From positions 1,922,001 to 1,986,000 of the forward strand of contig CAVYMJ010000006.1 of assembly GCA_963769585.1 (NCBI GenBank): a DNA stretch of 64,000 nucleotides, in the 5' to 3' direction. This DNA comes from SSC3 sp963769585 (lineage in GTDB: Bacteria > Actinomycetota > Actinomycetes > Propionibacteriales > Nocardioidaceae). The position numbers and the translations under genes are program-made. The notes beneath the pieces were generated by a model, which saw only the letters and a program-made list of their open reading frames with translations, did no database searches and was not told the origin of the DNA. Below are positions 61,799-64,000 of the stretch, in pieces. The number at the start of each line of letters is the position of its first letter. Within the stretch, counting starts at the first letter, position 1.

Positions 61799-62862
61799 AT
61801 GACTCGTTCAGCCTTGGGGCTGAAGGCGTTCGGTCTGTTCAGCGTGGCCTGTCTGGTCGCAGTGTTCGCACCGTCAGCAACTGCAGCGCCGTACGATCCG
61901 GCCGCTACCCAGATCGTGTTCACGTCGATCACCACGCCGGGCGTGAACGTCCCCAGCACCCCGGGGACGCCCAACTACTTCGTGACGAACGACAAGCCGT
62001 TCCGGGCGACCGCTGAGTTCCAGGACGACACCGGTACTCCGCGGCCGCTCGCCCTGGATCTGCTGGTCTTCCCCGTCACGGTCGACCTGTACGCCGACTA
62101 CGCCGACGGGACCCGGGAGTTACTGGCAACCAAGCAGGTGTCGTCCAGCTCCACCGGGGTGACCTTCGACGTCCCGGCGGGTCTGATCGACGCCGGGAAC
62201 GACGTGCGCCTGCACATGGAGGCCCGGCCGGGTACCTACCCGTTCTTCGCCGGTATCCAGGGTGACTCGGACTCGTTCGACGTGCAGCAGACCAGCGTGG
62301 TGGCTCCGTTCAACTCCAACCCGACCGGCGTCGGAGGGGGCGGAGGCCAGGGCACCAACACCTCCTGCACCCCCACCGTGCTCGAACCCGTCTGCGGCAA
62401 CCTGGTGCTCGGCAAGCCCGCTGGGGTGCTCAGCGACCAGCTCGGTTCGGTCGGCGACTGCCTCGTCGCCGAATGCCTGACCGACGACTACGTCCAGGCG
62501 CTGGTCAAGCTCAGCCCGGCGGTTTACAACCGCTCCTACCCGATGAAGATCGTGATGCGCTGCCACCCCAGCGTCTGTGACGCCCTTGCGGGATCCGACG
62601 GCCATGACAACACCACCGGTGGGGGCCACAACGGCGGCAGCAACGGCGGTGGTCACGGGTACGGCGTGACGAACCTCAAGCTCATCGCGAGCCTGAGCGC
62701 CGACGGGGCGCTGGGCCTCTCACCCGCGTGCAAGAGCAAGGGAGTAGTCGGCTCCGGCCAGACGTTCTGCACCGACTACGCCAACAGCTTCCGCGAGACC
62801 AACGGCATCTGGAATGTGGTCTGGCTCTCGTCGGAGACGCCCGCGTCAGCTTCCCCCAGTAG
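61799..62862 (+). pseudogene. secreted protein of unknown function, copy 2 (3'-frameshifted)
   Basis: A second copy of the secreted protein at 38507. Residues 1-30 form a signal peptide (FGLFSVACLVAVFAPSATAA) that differs at several positions from copy 1, while the mature part is almost identical (about a dozen differences in ~320 residues). Near the end, copy 2 reads CTCTCGTCGG where copy 1 has CTCTCTGTCGG. This 1-nt deletion at about 62829 shifts the frame. The ancestral TAG at 62860-62862 is bypassed, and the frame then runs open, antisense to the TPR gene, to the window edge. I delimit it at the ancestral stop. A natural frameshift or a sequencing error are both possible. Confidence 0.85.
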
Positions 62863-64000
62863 CCCACGACGCGGTAAGGAGCGGCAGGTCGACGACCCCG
62901 AGAGAGCTCAACACCTCGGCGGCCGTCGCCTCCCGCTGCGTTGCGTCGACCGACCCCGCCCGAGCCAAACCGAGACAGCTCAAGGCATACGCGTAACGGT
63001 TGCCCTCCCGCTCGGCCTCGACCACTCCCGCCTCGAACTCGGCTACAGCTCCGTCGACCGAGTCCTCGGACAGCAGCGCGAACCCACGAACCCAGTGCAG
63101 GTCCGGGGCCAGCCCGTCGACGTTGCTGGCCAGGAGCCGTTCGGTGAGACTCAGCGCGGTGGCCCGGTTGCCGGCGAGCAGCATCGCTTCCGCCTCGATC
63201 GCCTCGACGCCTGCGACCTCATCCGGCTCGCCGATGCTCAGGAACACCACCCGCGCCTCGGCGAGCGCCGTCAGGCCCCCGGTGAACTCCCCGGCACGGC
63301 ACAGGCAGCGGCCGAGCTGACGCAGCGCCAGCGCAACCAGCTCGTCGTCCGAGACCGACCTGGCACCGGTGAGGACCTGCTGCAACAAGGGCTCGGCCTC
63401 GGCCAGCCGTCCCTGGTTCACCAACACCTCAGCCTGGTTGCACAGCGCATTGGCCTCGCTCGCGGTGTCACCGATCCGGCGGAAGATGGTCGCTGCCCGG
63501 CCAAACATCCGCTCGGCCTCGACCCACCGGGCATGGTCAAGCGCGTCGACGGCCAGGTTGTTCGTGCAGTGCGCCTGGCCAGGCAGCTCCTCCAGCTCGA
63601 CGTACGTGCGCAGGGCCAGGTCGCCGTACGGCTGCGGACTGGGTCGCCCGATCGCCACGTAGATCCCATGCAGCGTCGCGTAGGCGCGGGCGATCACCGC
63701 GCGGTCTTCGGCGATCACCGCCTCGTCGGCGGCGCGGACCGCCCACTCGATGGCACTGTCGATCTGTCCCTGGCCGAGCCGGACCTGTGCGTAGCCAAGG
63801 CAGAGTCGGCAGCGCGCCGCACTGGCCTCCTGTCCGTTCACACCCTCCAGTGCACGCAGACCCCTGCCCAGGCGGCCCAGGGACTGCGCGAACTTCCGCA
63901 ACCTCAGGTCGACGGCTGCCTGCTTGCTGACCAGAGCCGCCACCGCGACGTCGTCGCCCGCGACCAGCTTCTTGGCGCGCTGGTAGGCCTGGGCAGCGGG
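62846..64000 (-). CDS. TPR-repeat protein, C-terminal part (runs off the window)
   Basis: At least 384 residues, continuing past the window edge. The frame is open through the edge (AAQAYQRAKKLVAGDDVAVA), so the GTG at 63943 is internal. It is a chain of TPR-like helices (EWAVRAADEAVIAEDRAVIA, then CTNNLAVDALDHARWVEAER and ALRQLGRCLCRAGEFTGGLT), as found in the C-terminal part of large LuxR/SARP-type or guanylate-cyclase-linked ATPase regulators. The upstream domain is not visible. Its last ~90 bp are duplicated as a relic at 38428. Confidence 0.85.
   Translation of the reverse strand, partial: PAAQAYQRAKKLVAGDDVAVAALVSKQAAVDLRLRKFAQSLGRLGRGLRALEGVNGQEASAARCRLCLGYAQVRLGQGQIDSAIEWAVRAADEAVIAEDRAVIARAYATLHGIYVAIGRPSPQPYGDLALRTYVELEELPGQAHCTNNLAVDALDHARWVEAERMFGRAATIFRRIGDTASEANALCNQAEVLVNQGRLAEAEPLLQQVLTGARSVSDDELVALALRQLGRCLCRAGEFTGGLTALAEARVVFLSIGEPDEVAGVEAIEAEAMLLAGNRATALSLTERLLASNVDGLAPDLHWVRGFALLSEDSVDGAVAEFEAGVVEAEREGNRYAYALSCLGLARAGSVDATQREATAAEVLSSLGVVDLPLLTASWATGGS

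Overview
The window is a high-GC chromosomal segment of an actinobacterium. Gene content and order suggest a Nocardioides-like member of the Propionibacteriales; this is inferred from gene content, no database was searched. Several blocks match gene order known in Mycobacterium tuberculosis: panB; RNase HI/phosphatase - zinc-ribbon protein - Nif3 (like Rv2228c-Rv2230c); AhpE-type peroxiredoxin, DUF3052 and aceE (like Rv2238c-Rv2241); a PucR/FasR regulator next to fabD-fabH-acpP-fabF (like Rv2242-Rv2245); dnaG-dgt; and glyS close to a zur gene.

Layout. 0-14.5 kb: housekeeping genes (panB, map, rnpB RNA, an RNB ribonuclease, yaaA, the RNase H operon, a CHAD protein, tRNA-Val, peroxiredoxin, an acyl-CoA synthetase, DUF3052) plus a free-standing lysine-rich protein. 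14.7-27.5 kb: aceE, then the FasR-fabD-fabH-acpP-fabF type II fatty-acid synthase cluster, a winged-helix protein, a penicillin-binding lipoprotein and DUF3145. 27.7-36.7 kb: pirin, a Cys-rich HTH regulator divergent from a DoxX-folE-ferredoxin reductase operon, a hydrolase, and a four-gene lipid-modification operon (FAD oxidoreductase, DUF1365, cyclopropane-synthase-like methyltransferase, DUF1295). 36.9-46.6 kb: an accessory stretch with small proteins, a cNMP-binding protein, a secreted protein, a secreted OmpA-domain protein, a SigE-family sigma factor with its presumed anti-sigma protein, tRNA-Met, a secreted lipase-like hydrolase, a PIG-L deacetylase and tRNA-Asn. 46.7-58.6 kb: dnaG, dgt, a small P-loop kinase, a GyrI-like protein, a secreted SH3-domain protein, a DesK/DesR-type two-component system, dusB, a lipoprotein and glyS. 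58.6-61.7 kb: the znuACB-zur zinc uptake operon. 61.8-64 kb: a second copy of the secreted protein and the 3' part of a TPR gene that runs off the window.

Most of the window is conserved core chromosome. The most unusual structure is an inverted duplication of about 1.2 kb, 23 kb apart. The secreted-protein gene at 38507-39571 (minus) and its near-identical copy at 61799-62862 (plus) share their upstream sequence. They also share the last ~90 bp of the TPR gene, which survives at the first locus only as a remnant. The second copy carries a 1-nt deletion near its 3' end, so its reading frame misses the normal stop and stays open to the window edge.

Other signals of interest are a probable leaderless znuA promoter whose -35 and -10 lie inside two Zur boxes, a 26-bp perfect palindrome matching the KstR operator consensus upstream of a lipase, a FabD with a C-terminal biotinyl/lipoyl-like domain, a degraded SnoaL/DUF4440 gene, and a 62-bp tandem repeat between convergent genes. 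I did not find a CRISPR array, prophage, insertion sequence or defence island.
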